6,376 nucleotides of DNA from an uncultured Pyrinomonas sp. (lineage in GTDB: Bacteria > Acidobacteriota > Blastocatellia > Pyrinomonadales > Pyrinomonadaceae), in the NCBI GenBank assembly GCA_937135995.1, contig CAKZOF010000013.1, positions 1-6,376 of the forward strand, read 5' to 3'. This document shows positions 6,155 to 6,376 of this stretch, one piece after another. The first letter of the stretch is position 1. Each line of letters opens with the position of its first letter. A program made the translations under genes and the position numbers. The notes below the pieces were generated by a model. The model saw only the letters and a list, made by a program, of their open reading frames with translations, ran no database searches and had not been told where the DNA came from.

Positions 6155-6166
6155 GAGCGATCAGGG
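6155..6166 (+). repeat. Partial copy of the 18-bp repeat
   Basis: GAGCGATCAGGG matches the first 13 bases of the full repeat with one A missing. It stands 27 bases after copy 1 and 50 before copy 2. Confidence 0.5.
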
Positions 6167-6198
6167 AGCTGGCCGCAGATCGAAGATCACAGGAAAGC

Positions 6199-6376
6199 AT
6201 GGCGGAGCGATCAAGGGTGAAATCGAACGTGCAAAGAAGAGCCTGCCGTTGGGAACAGGAGATCGCTGCCTACCTAGATGGCGAACTCGACCAAACGACC
6301 AGCGGTGCCTTCGAAACGCACCTAGCGCATTGGCGCTCTTGCGCCGAACAGTTGAATGAACAGAAGCGGCTCCTTT
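6199..6376 (+). CDS. Anti-sigma factor with zf-HC2/ZAS-like N-terminal domain (3' end outside window)
   Basis: The first 59 codons of a probable anti-sigma factor that would hold the upstream ECF sigma factor inactive at the membrane. The frame stays open to the window edge. From ATG 6199, Cys16 and EIAAYLDGELD (21-31) are the classic start of a zinc-binding anti-sigma (ZAS/zf-HC2) domain, followed by FETHLAHWRSCAEQL (38-52). The family motif is His-X3-Cys-X2-Cys. Here His41 and Cys48 are in place, but the middle Cys is Trp45 (codon TGG). The start is uncertain: ATG 6199 has AGGA 4 bases before it; GTG 6229 has AAGGGTGA at 6213-6220, 8 bases before it, and gives a shorter N-terminus closer to family habit; the frame also stays open upstream through TTG 6151. 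A membrane segment and sensor domain would be expected beyond the window. Confidence 0.82.
   Translation, partial: MAERSRVKSNVQRRACRWEQEIAAYLDGELDQTTSGAFETHLAHWRSCAEQLNEQKRLL
6205..6222 (+). repeat. 18-bp direct repeat, copy 2
   Basis: Exact copy of 6128-6145, lying inside the anti-sigma reading frame if ATG 6199 is used, or in its leader if GTG 6229 is used. In the second case its AAGGGTGA would be the ribosome binding site. Confidence 0.75.

Noticed and set aside
5559..6200. A 213-codon open frame on the - strand opposite the sigma factor
   Set aside because: It mirrors a well-conserved ECF sigma gene and shows no domain of its own.

Overview
The window is about 60% G+C and all six genes lie on the + strand. 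It covers the 3' part of a type II secretion / type IV pilus-like gene cluster, followed by a separate ECF sigma / anti-sigma pair. I infer an Acidobacteriota bacterium, perhaps class Blastocatellia. The inference rests on a secretin with an N-terminal TPR-like region and a C-terminal cohesin-like domain, and on two neighbouring GspG-like pseudopilins ending in Tyr-Ser-Asp-Trp. This is a judgement from gene style, not a database result.

Layout: (1) 2-508, the C-terminal part of a GspE/PilB assembly ATPase, cut by the window edge. (2) 595-3087, a GspD-like outer-membrane secretin with a Sec signal peptide and a strong ribosome binding site. (3) 3084-3725, a long pseudopilin whose start overlaps the secretin stop (ATGA). 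(4) 3779-4240, a shorter, standard GspG-like pseudopilin. (5) 4241-4370, a 130-base leader with a 12-bp palindrome and a 7-bp-stem hairpin. (6) 4371-5318, a PilM/GspL-like actin-fold protein with eroded nucleotide-binding motifs. (7) 5319-5540, a 222-base non-coding stretch that may hold a dispersed repeat and an ECF-type promoter. (8) 5541-6125, an ECF sigma factor. (9) 6126-6198, a spacer with part of an 18-bp direct repeat. (10) 6199-6376, the start of a zinc-finger-type anti-sigma factor, cut by the window edge.

Likely joint function: the ATPase drives pseudopilin assembly from the cytoplasm, the two pseudopilins form the periplasmic pseudopilus, the PilM/GspL-like protein links to the inner-membrane platform, and the secretin forms the outer-membrane gate. 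No GspF/PilC, PilN/PilO or prepilin peptidase gene is seen here. The sigma/anti-sigma pair is probably its own, autoregulated unit.

I see no wholly new system. The points most worth a second look are the cohesin-tailed secretin, the Cys-to-Trp change in the anti-sigma zinc motif, the intergenic stretch at 5319-5540, and the repeat that carries a Shine-Dalgarno-like core.
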